From: an uncultured Lachnospiraceae bacterium
GTDB lineage: Bacteria > Bacillota > Clostridia > Lachnospirales > Lachnospiraceae
Length of the DNA: 32,128 nucleotides
Assembly: GCA_947586255.1 (NCBI GenBank)
Contig: CANPXP010000034.1
Span: forward strand, 1-32,128
Direction of reading: 5' to 3'
Part shown: positions 13,637 to 21,288 of the stretch, one piece after another
Numbering within the stretch: the first letter of the stretch is position 1
Layout of the letters: each line of letters begins with the position of its first letter
Notes under the pieces: model-generated
What the model saw: only the letters and a program-made list of their open reading frames with translations
The model's database searches: none
Told to the model about the DNA's origin: nothing
Position numbers and translations under genes: made by a program

Positions 13637-14947
13637 ATGGCTTACAGCGTCAGCAATCTGACCAATGTCTACAATTTTTATATGACGACCTACGCGCCGA
13701 AGTCCAGCACGCCTTATGACTCTCATAAGAAGAGCGAGTTGCGCAGCGTGTATAATTCCATCGTGAAGCTGAATAAGGAATCCCCTCTGTACATCCTGGA
13801 TACCAGCAGGGCTTCCCGCGAATTTGCCGTAAATATGAAAGAGAATGCCAGAGAGCTGCGCAATACGATCGCCTCTCTCGGCGGTCTGGACGAGGAGGAG
13901 CTTCTCAACAAGAAGGTGGCCTACTCCAGCAATCCCGACATTGCGACGGCCGAGTTCGTCGGCGCGCTGCAGGAGGGAGACGAACTTCCTTCCTACGAGA
14001 TCGAGGTGAACAGCCTCGCAACCGCGCAGGTCAACGCCGGCAAATATCTGCCGAGCGACGAGCCCGTCGCCCTGCCGCCCGACACATACTCTTTTGACAT
14101 CAATATAGACGATCTGAACTATGAGTTCCAGTTCAGCATCAAACCGACCGACACAAACCGCGACGTACAGGAGCGGCTCTCCCGCCTGATTACCAACGCC
14201 AATATCGGCATCAGGGCGCAGGTGGTTCCCGGCGAGGACAATACTTCCTATCTGAGAATGGAATCCAGCACCACCGGGCGCAAGGACGGGCGCGACTATA
14301 TATACAGGGTATCCGATCACAGGACCAGCAAGACCTCCGGCACGGTGGACTATTTCGGGCTGGATCATGTTGCCACAGAGGCGTCCAACGCCTCCTATAT
14401 CGTGAACGGCGAGGAGCGCACTTCCACCTCCAACCGCTTCAATCTGGACCGGATCTACGAGATCGAGTTGACCGGCGTGAGCAGCGAGGAAGGCGAGACG
14501 GCTTCCATCGGCTTGAAGACGGATGTGGAATCCCTCACGGAGAATGTCAACACGCTGGTGCGCGGATTTAATTCATTCCTGCAGGCGGTGGCGGAGTACA
14601 CGGACAATCAGCCGAAGAGCAATCAGCTCTTCCACGAGATGAGCGGTGTGGCGAGAGTATTCGCCAAAGAACTCACCTCCGTGGGGCTGAACCTGAATCT
14701 GGACGGCACGCTGGAGGTGGACGACGAGACGCTGAAGCAGAGCGCCATGAGCGAGGACGCCGCGGAGGCATTCTCCCCGCTCAAGAGTTTTACGAACGCC
14801 GTTCTGCGCAAGTCCAACCAGGTATCGCTCAACCCGATGAACTATGTGAACAACATCATCGTGGCCTACAAGAATCCCGGCAAGAACTTCGCGAGTCCCT
14901 ATATCACGAGCGCGTACAGCGGCATGATGTTCAACAGCTACTGCTAG
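13637..14947 (+). CDS. FliD-like flagellar cap / hook-associated protein 2 homologue
   Basis: A 436-residue protein. The start at ATG 13637 follows AAAGGAGG with a six-base gap; an upstream ATG at 13589 lacks one. After about 90 helical residues the middle shows NKKVAYSSNPDIATAEF and LPSYEIEVNSLATAQV, like the FliD segment where Ala/Ser-rich strands precede IxVxxLAxAQ. The C-terminal half has SLTENVNTLVRGFNSFL and a short helical end, like the coiled FliD C-terminus. FliD forms the cap on which flagellin polymerises. It is short for FliD, and its N-terminal region is not typical, so a paralogue or an adapted filament-associated protein is possible. It stands alone with its own terminator. No signal peptide fits type III flagellar export. 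Confidence 0.6.
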   Translation: MAYSVSNLTNVYNFYMTTYAPKSSTPYDSHKKSELRSVYNSIVKLNKESPLYILDTSRASREFAVNMKENARELRNTIASLGGLDEEELLNKKVAYSSNPDIATAEFVGALQEGDELPSYEIEVNSLATAQVNAGKYLPSDEPVALPPDTYSFDINIDDLNYEFQFSIKPTDTNRDVQERLSRLITNANIGIRAQVVPGEDNTSYLRMESSTTGRKDGRDYIYRVSDHRTSKTSGTVDYFGLDHVATEASNASYIVNGEERTSTSNRFNLDRIYEIELTGVSSEEGETASIGLKTDVESLTENVNTLVRGFNSFLQAVAEYTDNQPKSNQLFHEMSGVARVFAKELTSVGLNLNLDGTLEVDDETLKQSAMSEDAAEAFSPLKSFTNAVLRKSNQVSLNPMNYVNNIIVAYKNPGKNFASPYITSAYSGMMFNSYC

Positions 14948-14979
14948 GCTGGCCGACAGCCCGCAATCACGACCATAAC

Positions 14980-15017
14980 AAAAGAGCTGACCGATAAACC
15001 GGCCGGCTCTTTTTTTG
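14980..15017 (+). terminator. Bidirectional rho-independent terminator
   Basis: AAAGAGC (14981-14987) pairs with GCTCTTT (15006-15012), followed on the plus strand by a run of seven T. On the minus strand the stem is followed by TTTTG. It ends the FliD-like gene and, from the other side, can end the carboxylase transcript. Confidence 0.85.
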
Positions 15018-15066
15018 TTCTCTGTTCTGTTGTCTGTTCCCTGGCTTCCGACCTGCCGGCCCGCGT

Positions 15067-16683
15067 TTACAGCGGAATGTTGCCGTGCTTCTTCGGCGGG
15101 TTCTCCACGTGCTTGTTCTTGAGACCCCGCAGCGCCTTCACCAGCGCCTCCCGCGTCTCCTCCGGCTTGATCACCTCGTTCACATAGCCTCTCGCGGCCG
15201 CCACATAGGGGTTCAGGAAGCGCTCCTCATACTCCGCCTTGCACTGCGCGCGCATGGCCGCGGGATCCTCGGCCGCCTTGATTTTTCTCTTAAACGCGAT
15301 GTTGACCGCGCCGTCGGCGCCCATCACCGCAATCTCCGCGATGGGCCACGCGAAGACGATGTCCGCCCCCATCTCCTTGGAGTTCATGGCGATGTAGGCG
15401 CCGCCGTACGCCTTGCGCATGATGAGCGAGATCTTCGGGACGGTCGCCTCGGAGTACGCGTAGAGAATCTTCGCGCCGTGGCGGATGATGCCGTTGTGCT
15501 CCTGCGCCGTGCCGGGCAGGAACGCGGGCACGTCGATCAGCGTGATGAGCGGAATGTTGAAGCAGTCGCAGAAGCGGATGAATCTGGCGATCTTATCCGA
15601 CACGTGATAGTCCAACGACCCGCCCATCGCATTCGGCTGGTTCGCCACGATTCCCGCCACCTTGCCCTCCATGCGGCTGAAGCCGATCACCGCGTTGGGG
15701 GCGAACTCCTTCTGCACCTCGAAGAAGCTGCCCTCGTCCACGATGCAGTCGATCACCTCCAGCACGTCGTAGGCATGGCGTGGATTGTCCGGCACGATAT
15801 CCCGGATCTTGGCCGCTTTCGCCTTCTGCTGGACAGCCACCCGGCCGTTGTCCACCTTGCCGAACACCTTGCCCACGCGGGGCAGGATGCTCTGTCTCTC
15901 CTGGTTGTTGATCGTGGGCGGTTTCTCCTGCCAGTTGCCCGGCAGATAGGACAGCAGCTTGCGCACGCCCATCAGGCACTCCTTCTCCGTGTCGTAGGTA
16001 AAATGGGAGACGCCGCTCTTCTTCGCGTGCACCTCCGCGCCGCCCAGCTCCTCCACGGACACCTCCTCGTTGATGACCGTCTTGACCACGTTCGGGCCGG
16101 TGATGAACATCTTGGAAATGTCTCTCACCATAAAGATAAAATCACAGATCGCGGGCGCATAGCAGGCGCCGCCGGAGCAGGGGCCCAGGATCACCGCGAT
16201 CTGCGGAATCACGCCCGACGCCTTCGTGTGGCGCAGGAACATGCCGCTGTAGCCGCTCAGGGACGAGATTCCCTCCTCGATCCGCGCGCCGCCGCTGTCG
16301 TTGATGCAGATCAGGGGCGCCTTCATCTCCATCGCCATGTCCTGAATCCGGCAGATCTTGAAGGAGTGGTACTCGCCCAGCGTTCCGCCGATCACCGTGA
16401 AGTCCTCGCTGGCCACGAACACCTGCCGTCCGTCGATCTCTCCGTATCCGGTCACGACGCCGTCCCCCGGCACTCTCCTCTTATCCAGATCGAAGTCGTC
16501 TATGCGGGACTCGATGAAGCCGTCCACCTCCACGAAGGTTCCCGGATCGAGCAGCACCTCGATGCGCTCTCTCGCCGTCATCTTGCCGCTCGCGTGCTGC
16601 TTGTCGATTCTGGCCTGCCCGCCGCCCATGAGCGCTTTCTGTCTTCTGTTGTCCAGTTCCTTCACCGCGTCATTCCAATTCAT
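15067..16683 (-). CDS. Acyl-CoA carboxylase beta subunit / methylmalonyl-CoA decarboxylase alpha subunit (carboxyltransferase)
   Basis: A 538-residue carboxyltransferase of the PccB/MmdA family, with two crotonase-like halves. Visible signatures include KMTARERIEVLLDPGTF near residue 33, INDSGGARIEEGISSL near 125, LGPCSGGACYAPAICDF near 165, DVPAFLPGTAQEHNGII near 400 and MRKAYGGAYIAMNSK near 440. The family moves a carboxyl group between biotin and propionyl- or methylmalonyl-CoA. No biotin carrier, biotin carboxylase or membrane decarboxylase subunit is adjacent, so its partners must be elsewhere and the choice between biosynthetic carboxylase and sodium-pump decarboxylase is open. It appears to be monocistronic, unrelated to its glycan neighbours, with a perfect promoter flanked by an inverted repeat. 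Confidence 0.92.
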   Translation of the reverse strand: MNWNDAVKELDNRRQKALMGGGQARIDKQHASGKMTARERIEVLLDPGTFVEVDGFIESRIDDFDLDKRRVPGDGVVTGYGEIDGRQVFVASEDFTVIGGTLGEYHSFKICRIQDMAMEMKAPLICINDSGGARIEEGISSLSGYSGMFLRHTKASGVIPQIAVILGPCSGGACYAPAICDFIFMVRDISKMFITGPNVVKTVINEEVSVEELGGAEVHAKKSGVSHFTYDTEKECLMGVRKLLSYLPGNWQEKPPTINNQERQSILPRVGKVFGKVDNGRVAVQQKAKAAKIRDIVPDNPRHAYDVLEVIDCIVDEGSFFEVQKEFAPNAVIGFSRMEGKVAGIVANQPNAMGGSLDYHVSDKIARFIRFCDCFNIPLITLIDVPAFLPGTAQEHNGIIRHGAKILYAYSEATVPKISLIMRKAYGGAYIAMNSKEMGADIVFAWPIAEIAVMGADGAVNIAFKRKIKAAEDPAAMRAQCKAEYEERFLNPYVAAARGYVNEVIKPEETREALVKALRGLKNKHVENPPKKHGNIPL

Positions 16684-16702
16684 AGTCCGCCGCTTCCCTC
16701 CT

Positions 16703-16733
16703 GCAGAGAATCTCTGCGCCGCATCCGCGGCGC
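16703..16733 (-). promoter_or_regulatory. Two adjoining hairpins in the carboxylase leader
   Basis: GCAGAGA-A-TCTCTGC (16703-16717) and GCGCCGC-ATCC-GCGGCGC (16716-16733) are perfect seven-base-pair inverted repeats that share two bases. They sit in the leader, the first one adjoining the GGAGGG ribosome binding site region. They could limit ribosome access; the function is not known. Confidence 0.4.
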
Positions 16734-16782
16734 CCAGATCATTTGATCCTCTAATACTTTGATATTCAAATTATATGACAGT

Positions 16783-16820
16783 ATTATAGGCGGAGTATCG
16801 CGCTTTGTCAATACTCCGCC
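16783..16820 (-). promoter_or_regulatory. Consensus promoter with embedded inverted-repeat operator for the carboxylase gene
   Basis: Minus-strand TTGACA (16806-16811) and TATAAT (16783-16788) with a 17-base spacer are a perfect SigA promoter. Perfect ten-base arms, GGCGGAGTAT and ATACTCCGCC (16811-16820 and 16789-16798), bracket the -35 and spacer, and one arm abuts the -10. A repressor bound here would block RNA polymerase. Confidence 0.75.
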
Positions 16821-16886
16821 CGCATATTTTCCTGTGAAACAGACGCGCGGATCCGCCTCGTACAAGACACCGCAAGAAACGCTCCG

Positions 16887-18023
16887 TCACGCCTCCGCTT
16901 CGGCCGCCGCCAGCGCCGCCGCGATCACTTTGTCCATATCGTAGTACCTGTACTGTCCGAGTCTGCCGCCGAAGAGCACATGCGGCCTCGCCGCCGCCAG
17001 CTCCCGATACCGCGCAGACAGCGCGTCGTTCTTCTCATCGTTGAGCGGATAGTAAGGCTCGTCGCCCTCGTGCCACTCGGCCGGATACTCTCTGGTGATC
17101 ACGGTTCCCTTCTGCGTGCCGAACGCGAAGTGCTTGTGCTCAATGACGCGCGTGTAGGGAACCTCTCTCTCCGTATAGTTCACCACGGCGTTGCCCTGAT
17201 AGTTGTCGCAGTCCGGAAGCACTTCCGTCTCGAACCGCAGGGAACGGTACTCCAGGTGTCCCAGCCTGTAATCGAAATACTCGTCCAGCATACCGGTGTA
17301 GACCACTCTGCGGTAGGTATTGCCCGCCGCGTCAACCACCCGCACGCCGTCTCCGCTCTCCTCCTCCGACACGAACTCCCGATAGGCTGTGCCCGTGCGC
17401 ACGGGAATCCCCTCCAGCATCCGCTCCACCATCGCCGTGTAGCCCTCCGTCGGAATCCCCTGGTACCTGTCGTTAAAATAGTTGTTGTCGTAGACGAACC
17501 GCAGCGGCAGCCGCTTGATGATGAAGGCCGGCAGCTCTCTGCAGTCCCTGCCCCACTGCTTCTCGGTATAGCCCTTCACCAGCTTCTCATAGACGTCCGT
17601 TCCCACCAGGGACAGCGCCTGCTCCTCCAGATTCTTCGGCTCCGTGATGTCCAGCGCCGCGATCTGGGCGTCGATCCTCGCCCGCGCCTCGGCCGGCGTC
17701 ACCACGCCCCACATCCTGTTGAAAGTGTTCATATTAAAAGGGAGATTGTACAACTCTCCCTTGTAATATGCGACCGGTGAATTGATATAGTGATTAAATT
17801 CGGCAAACCCGTTCACGTAGTCCCAGACCTTCCTGTCCGAGGTGTGAAAAATATGCGCCCCGTACCGGTGCACCTGAATATCCGCCACGGACTCCGTGTA
17901 GACGTTGCCCGCCACATGTTCTCTCTTGTCTATCACCAGAACGCGGCGGCCCTTTTTATGCATCTCGTGGGCGAAAACCGCGCCGAACAGGCCGCTCCCC
18001 ACTACTAAGTAATCGTATTGCAT
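16887..18023 (-). CDS. glf: UDP-galactopyranose mutase
   Basis: A 378-residue flavoprotein of standard Glf length. The N-terminal FAD-binding VVGSGLFGAVFAHE is at residues 7-20, VIDKREHVAGNVYTE follows, RYGAHIFHT near 53-61 is the family active-site signature, and YTEKQWGRD and IPTEGYTAMVERML occur further on. It converts UDP-galactopyranose to UDP-galactofuranose, the donor for galactofuranose-containing surface glycans. The start overlaps the stop of the upstream HTH gene by one base (TGATG), so its translation is coupled to the regulator. Its location beside a glycosyltransferase island suggests that one of those enzymes adds galactofuranose, but no specific one can be named. Confidence 0.96.
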   Translation of the reverse strand: MQYDYLVVGSGLFGAVFAHEMHKKGRRVLVIDKREHVAGNVYTESVADIQVHRYGAHIFHTSDRKVWDYVNGFAEFNHYINSPVAYYKGELYNLPFNMNTFNRMWGVVTPAEARARIDAQIAALDITEPKNLEEQALSLVGTDVYEKLVKGYTEKQWGRDCRELPAFIIKRLPLRFVYDNNYFNDRYQGIPTEGYTAMVERMLEGIPVRTGTAYREFVSEEESGDGVRVVDAAGNTYRRVVYTGMLDEYFDYRLGHLEYRSLRFETEVLPDCDNYQGNAVVNYTEREVPYTRVIEHKHFAFGTQKGTVITREYPAEWHEGDEPYYPLNDEKNDALSARYRELAAARPHVLFGGRLGQYRYYDMDKVIAAALAAAEAEA

Positions 18024-18367
18024 CAGTTTTCCTCTGGCGCCCTGTACTTGTCCAGCTGCGCGTAGTCCTCCATGAGTTCCAGGGACTTCTTGCGCCCGAC
18101 CTTATTCAGCTTCACATAATACTGCATGACGCGGTTTTCCATGATCTTGCCTCCCAGGATGCTCTTCTGGTTCAGCGGTGTAAAATCAACCGGATTCAGG
18201 TTCAGTCTGTCACACATTTTGATCACAGTGCCGTATGCCATGCCTTCGATGCCTCTGTCCAGCGCAGTTACCAGCGTCGAGTAAGGAATCTCCATCTCGA
18301 TCGCGAACTGCCTGACGCTCTTGTACTGTTTCAAAATTTCTGCCTTAAGAATTTCTGCCTTCGTCAT
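18023..18367 (-). CDS. Small Cro/CI-type helix-turn-helix protein
   Basis: A 114-residue protein whose residues about 15-65 form a lambda-repressor-like HTH: SVRQFAIEMEIPYSTLVTAL gives the two recognition helices and GTVIKMCDRLNLNPVDF the following helix. The C-terminal 50 residues are charged and helical. GGAGGG lies five bases before the ATG. The first codons are a 15-base tandem repeat (Lys-Ala-Glu-Ile-Leu twice). It is coupled to glf and divergent from the glycosyltransferase operon, with palindromes between them, so control of both transcripts is a reasonable inference. It has no obvious ligand-binding domain. Confidence 0.75.
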   Translation of the reverse strand: MTKAEILKAEILKQYKSVRQFAIEMEIPYSTLVTALDRGIEGMAYGTVIKMCDRLNLNPVDFTPLNQKSILGGKIMENRVMQYYVKLNKVGRKKSLELMEDYAQLDKYRAPEEN

Positions 18368-18420
18368 ATAAACCCTCCATTTGTATTGTGGTACTGCTGA
18401 TTGCCTGGTGTCTTAGTGGA

Positions 18421-18449
18421 AGTATAACACATAAATATAGGAAAAGAAA
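18421..18449 (-). promoter_or_regulatory. Promoter of the HTH-glf operon
   Basis: Minus-strand TTTCTT (18444-18449), 17 bases, TATACT (18421-18426) with a TGT extension upstream of the -10. The start point would be near 18414. Confidence 0.6.
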
Positions 18450-18533
18450 ACAACAAAATTTGAATTTTAACGATATATCGATATTATTGGCAATTTATCC
18501 CTATTTCCGCCGTGGTTTTTGTGCAAAAAGTCC

Positions 18534-18547
18534 AGTACTATAGTACT
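18534..18547. promoter_or_regulatory. Perfect 14-base palindrome (candidate operator)
   Basis: AGTACTATAGTACT lies between the divergent promoters at 18421-18449 and 18592-18620. A second palindrome, CGATATATCG, is at 18471-18480. Either could be the binding site of the adjacent HTH protein. Confidence 0.45.
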
Positions 18548-18591
18548 ATTTTGCGCCCTCTGCGATATCTCTTCGCGGAAAGAATATTTTA

Positions 18592-18620
18592 TTGTCCTTC
18601 CGATAAGAAAATGCTAATAT
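18592..18620 (+). promoter_or_regulatory. SigA promoter of the plus-strand glycosyltransferase operon
   Basis: TTGTCC (18592-18597) and TAATAT (18615-18620) are 17 bases apart. Transcription would start near 18627, 26 bases before the first start codon. Confidence 0.7.
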
Positions 18621-18652
18621 AGAAATATACAAATATACAGAGGTGCAATGCA

Positions 18653-19708
18653 ATGCTTCCCATATCCGTATGCATGATCGCCAAAAACGAGGACAATCAT
18701 ATAGAGGAGTGTCTCAAGCGGCTGCGGCCGTGCAAGTTCGAGGTCATCGTGGTTGATACCGGCTCTGTGGACAGGACCGTGGAAATCGCGCAGCGATACG
18801 CCGACAAGGTATTTCACTTCGCGTGGTGCAACGACTTCTCCGCCGCGAGAAACTTCTCCATTCAGCAGGCCTCCAACGACTGGGTGCTGGTCATCGACTG
18901 CGACGAGTACCTGGAGAACGTCAACCTGGCGCAGCTGGAGGAGGTCATCGACCGCAACAGCCGCTCCGTCGGCATGATCGTCCGCAACAACCCCTACAGC
19001 ATTCAGGGCGTGCGCTCCGTCATGTCCGAGCGCATCGGCCGGCTTTTTAACAGGCGCTACTGCCATTTCGAGGGCATTATCCACGAGCAGGTCTGCTCCC
19101 TGGACGGGCGCGGGGTGGACACCTTCGAGATTCCCCTCACCTTCTACCATGAGGGGTATGTCTCCGAGTCCGGCAAGCGCATGCGCGCGACACGAAACCT
19201 GGAGCTTCTCCTGCGCGATCTGGAGACAAAGGGGCCGAGCCCCTACATCTACTATCAGCTGGGACAGAATTACGTCTCGCTGAACGATTTGGAGAAAGCC
19301 GCCCAGTATTACCGGAAGGGGCTGGAGATGAACGCCGACCCGGCCGCCGCCTTCGTGCAGAGTATGGCGGAGACTTACGGCTACTGCCTGATCGAGCTGG
19401 CCAAATACGACGACGCGCTGGCCGTGACGGACCGGTACCGGCAGTTCTCCGACCGCGCCGACTTCGTCTATCTGCTGGGGATGATCTATATGAAAAAGGG
19501 TCTCCTCGACAAGGCGATCGAAGAGTTCCGCAGGGCCACGACCTTCCCCTCCTGTTCCCGCAAAGGCGTCAACAGCTATCAGGCGAACTACAATATCGCC
19601 TCCATCTACGAGACGCTGGGCCGGATCGACGACGCCCGCGCGTATTACAGGAAATGCGGCGATTACGCGCCGGCGCTCAGAAGGCTCAAGGAGCTTGCCG
19701 CGTCGTGA
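18653..19708 (+). CDS. GT2 glycosyltransferase with C-terminal TPR repeats
   Basis: A 351-residue protein. Residues 3-190 are a GT-A family 2 domain: ISVCMIAKNEDNHIEECL at the start, VVDTGSVDRTVEIA at 33-46, NDFSAARNFS near 60-69 and the metal-binding DCDEYL at 82-87 (Asp82, Asp84). Residues about 200-350 form tetratricopeptide-like helical pairs (YYQLGQNYVSLNDLEKAAQYY, LGMIYMKKGLLDKAIEEF). The plan matches clostridial SunS-like GT2-TPR enzymes, in which the repeats probably bind a protein acceptor or partner. Of two nearby ATG codons, the one at 18653 has AGAGGTG at the better distance. It is first in a five-gene plus-strand operon. The donor sugar is unknown. Confidence 0.88.
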   Translation: MLPISVCMIAKNEDNHIEECLKRLRPCKFEVIVVDTGSVDRTVEIAQRYADKVFHFAWCNDFSAARNFSIQQASNDWVLVIDCDEYLENVNLAQLEEVIDRNSRSVGMIVRNNPYSIQGVRSVMSERIGRLFNRRYCHFEGIIHEQVCSLDGRGVDTFEIPLTFYHEGYVSESGKRMRATRNLELLLRDLETKGPSPYIYYQLGQNYVSLNDLEKAAQYYRKGLEMNADPAAAFVQSMAETYGYCLIELAKYDDALAVTDRYRQFSDRADFVYLLGMIYMKKGLLDKAIEEFRRATTFPSCSRKGVNSYQANYNIASIYETLGRIDDARAYYRKCGDYAPALRRLKELAAS

Positions 19709-19786
19709 TATGACCGTCCGGACAAACACAGAAACCTCAGGGAACTTGCCATGTCGTGACATGACCGCCCGGACAAACACAGAAAC
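19690..19786 (+). repeat. Tandem 51-base duplication between two GT2-TPR genes
   Basis: The segment 19690-19735, covering the last codons and stop of the first gene, is repeated at 19741-19786 with 41 of 46 bases identical. The second copy makes up most of the spacer before the next start codon. The period of 51 bases keeps the frame. Confidence 0.85.
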
Positions 19787-19796
19787 GAGGTGCGCC

Positions 19797-20918
19797 GTGC
19801 AGCCCATATCCGTCTGCATCATCGCGAAAAACGAAGAAAAACATATAGAAGAATGCCTCAGGCGTCTTGCGCCCTACGGCTTCGAGATCGTCCTTGCGGA
19901 CACGGGGTCGACGGACCGCACCGTGGAGCTGGCAAGGCGTTATACGGACCGCATTTTTCACTTTGACTGGTGCGACGACTTCTCGGCCGCCAGGAACTTT
20001 GTCCTCGGGAAAGCCTCTCACGACTGGACGCTCTCCATCGACTGCGACGAATACCTGGAATCCGTCGATCTGAAGGCTCTCGCCGCGCACATGCAGACCA
20101 GACCGCAGGCGGCGGGGCGCATCCTGATACGGAACCGCTTTCACGAGGACGGACAGCCCGCCTGCGAGCAGACGCGGGTCAGCCGCTTCGTCAACAGGAA
20201 GTATTTTCATTTCGAGGGCGCCGTCCACGAGCAGCTCGTGCCCATCGACGCGGCGGCCCCCAAGTATGTGTACTCCGCGCCCGTCACGGTGCTCCACGTG
20301 GGCTACGACGGCACGGAGGAGGAGATGGGGGTCAAGTGCCGCCGCAACATCGCGCTCCTCGAGAAGGAGCTGGCCTCGCAGGGTCCGGACCCCTACGTTT
20401 ACTATCAGCTCGGCCAGTGCTACCGCAAGATACACGACCCCGAAAACGCCTTCCGCTGCTTCGACCTGGGGCTGGCCATGGACGTGGATCCCGCGCTGGA
20501 CTACGTGCAGACCATGGTGGAATCCTACGGCTACACGCTGTTAGATCTGAAGCGATACGACGAGGCGCTGAACCTGCTCGGCGTGTACGACGAATTCTCC
20601 AGGCGCGCCGACTTCGTGTTCCTGATGGGCTTAATCTACATGAATAACGGGCTGTTCGACGCGTCCATACAGGAATTTCAGAAGGCCGCCTCCATGACGG
20701 AATTTGCCGTGGACGGCGTCAACAGCTACAAGGCGCACTACAACATCGGCGTGATCTATGAGTGCACGGGGCATCTGCCGGAAGCCAGGGCCGCGTACGG
20801 CAGGTGCGGCGGCTATGAGCCCGCCCTCCGGCGGCTGAAACTGTTGTCCCAGAATCGCATGACGGAGAAGATCCGGCAGGAATCTTTTCGGAACGGAGAG
20901 TGCAATGGAAATACATGA
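19797..20918 (+). CDS. GT2 glycosyltransferase with C-terminal TPR repeats
   Basis: A 373-residue paralogue of the gene at 18653. I place the start at GTG 19797: it has GAGGTG upstream, and the context and following residues (PISVCIIAKNEEKHIEECL) align exactly with the paralogue. The in-frame codons further upstream are just the 51-base tandem duplication. The GT2 domain shows ADTGSTDRTVELA, CDDFSAARNF and the DCDEYL metal site; TPR-like pairs follow (YYQLGQCYRKIHDPENAFRCF, MGLIYMNNGLFDASIQEF). It overlaps the DtxR-type regulator gene by 14 bases. It most likely adds a sugar to the same class of acceptor as its paralogues. The substrate is unknown. Confidence 0.88.
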   Translation: MQPISVCIIAKNEEKHIEECLRRLAPYGFEIVLADTGSTDRTVELARRYTDRIFHFDWCDDFSAARNFVLGKASHDWTLSIDCDEYLESVDLKALAAHMQTRPQAAGRILIRNRFHEDGQPACEQTRVSRFVNRKYFHFEGAVHEQLVPIDAAAPKYVYSAPVTVLHVGYDGTEEEMGVKCRRNIALLEKELASQGPDPYVYYQLGQCYRKIHDPENAFRCFDLGLAMDVDPALDYVQTMVESYGYTLLDLKRYDEALNLLGVYDEFSRRADFVFLMGLIYMNNGLFDASIQEFQKAASMTEFAVDGVNSYKAHYNIGVIYECTGHLPEARAAYGRCGGYEPALRRLKLLSQNRMTEKIRQESFRNGECNGNT

Positions 20919-21288
20919 GTCCGCAGAAGATTATCTCGAGACAATCCTGATCTTAAAGGAGCGCATCGGCAAGGTCCGCTCCATCGACATCGCCACGGAG
21001 ATGAATTACAGCAAGCCCAGTATCAGCGTGGCGATGAAGAAGCTGCGCGCAAACGGCTACATACAGGTGGACGGGGACGGCTTCATCGAGCTGACCGACG
21101 CCGGCTACGCGATCGCCTCCGACATCTACAACCGCCACCGGGTGCTGACCGACTTCTTCATCCGGCTCGGCGTGGACGAAAAGACCGCCGCCGAGGACGC
21201 CTGCAGGATCGAGCATGACCTGAGCGCCCAGACCTTCGAGAAGATCATGGAGCACGCGGCGCAATTCACCGGCGAGGAGAACGCATGA
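20905..21288 (+). CDS. DtxR/MntR-family metal-dependent transcriptional regulator
   Basis: A 127-residue protein with the two-domain plan of the family: a winged HTH (residues 5-65, VRSIDIATEMNYSKPSISVAMKKL) and a helical dimerisation/metal domain. The likely metal ligands are all present: Asp9, Glu12, His78, Cys100, Glu103 and His104. Cysteine at position 100, in EDACRIEHDLS, matches the DtxR primary site rather than the Glu of Bacillus MntR, hinting at iron rather than manganese. No SH3-like third domain is present, as in MntR. It is embedded in the glycosyltransferase operon by a 14-base overlap before and a four-base ATGA overlap after, an unusual place for a metal sensor. It may be autoregulatory or tie glycan synthesis to metal supply. 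Confidence 0.88.
   Translation: MEIHESAEDYLETILILKERIGKVRSIDIATEMNYSKPSISVAMKKLRANGYIQVDGDGFIELTDAGYAIASDIYNRHRVLTDFFIRLGVDEKTAAEDACRIEHDLSAQTFEKIMEHAAQFTGEENA

Noticed and set aside
13598..14368. Minus-strand frame of 256 codons opposite the FliD-like gene
   Set aside because: Shadow of the sense gene; Val/Gly/Arg-rich, no ribosome binding site.
15085..16746. Open frame of 553 codons antisense to the carboxylase gene
   Set aside because: It mirrors the highly conserved carboxylase, is rich in Arg, His, Leu and Val as expected of an antisense shadow in G+C-rich DNA, and matches no family I recognise.
19695..19796. Longer N-terminus for the second GT2-TPR gene (34 extra residues)
   Set aside because: The extra codons are the two units of a 51-base tandem repeat; the paralogue and the GAGGTG site both support the GTG at 19797.
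18614..20435. Long minus-strand frames opposite the first two GT2-TPR genes
   Set aside because: The two frames resemble each other only because the sense genes are paralogues; no start signals or motifs.
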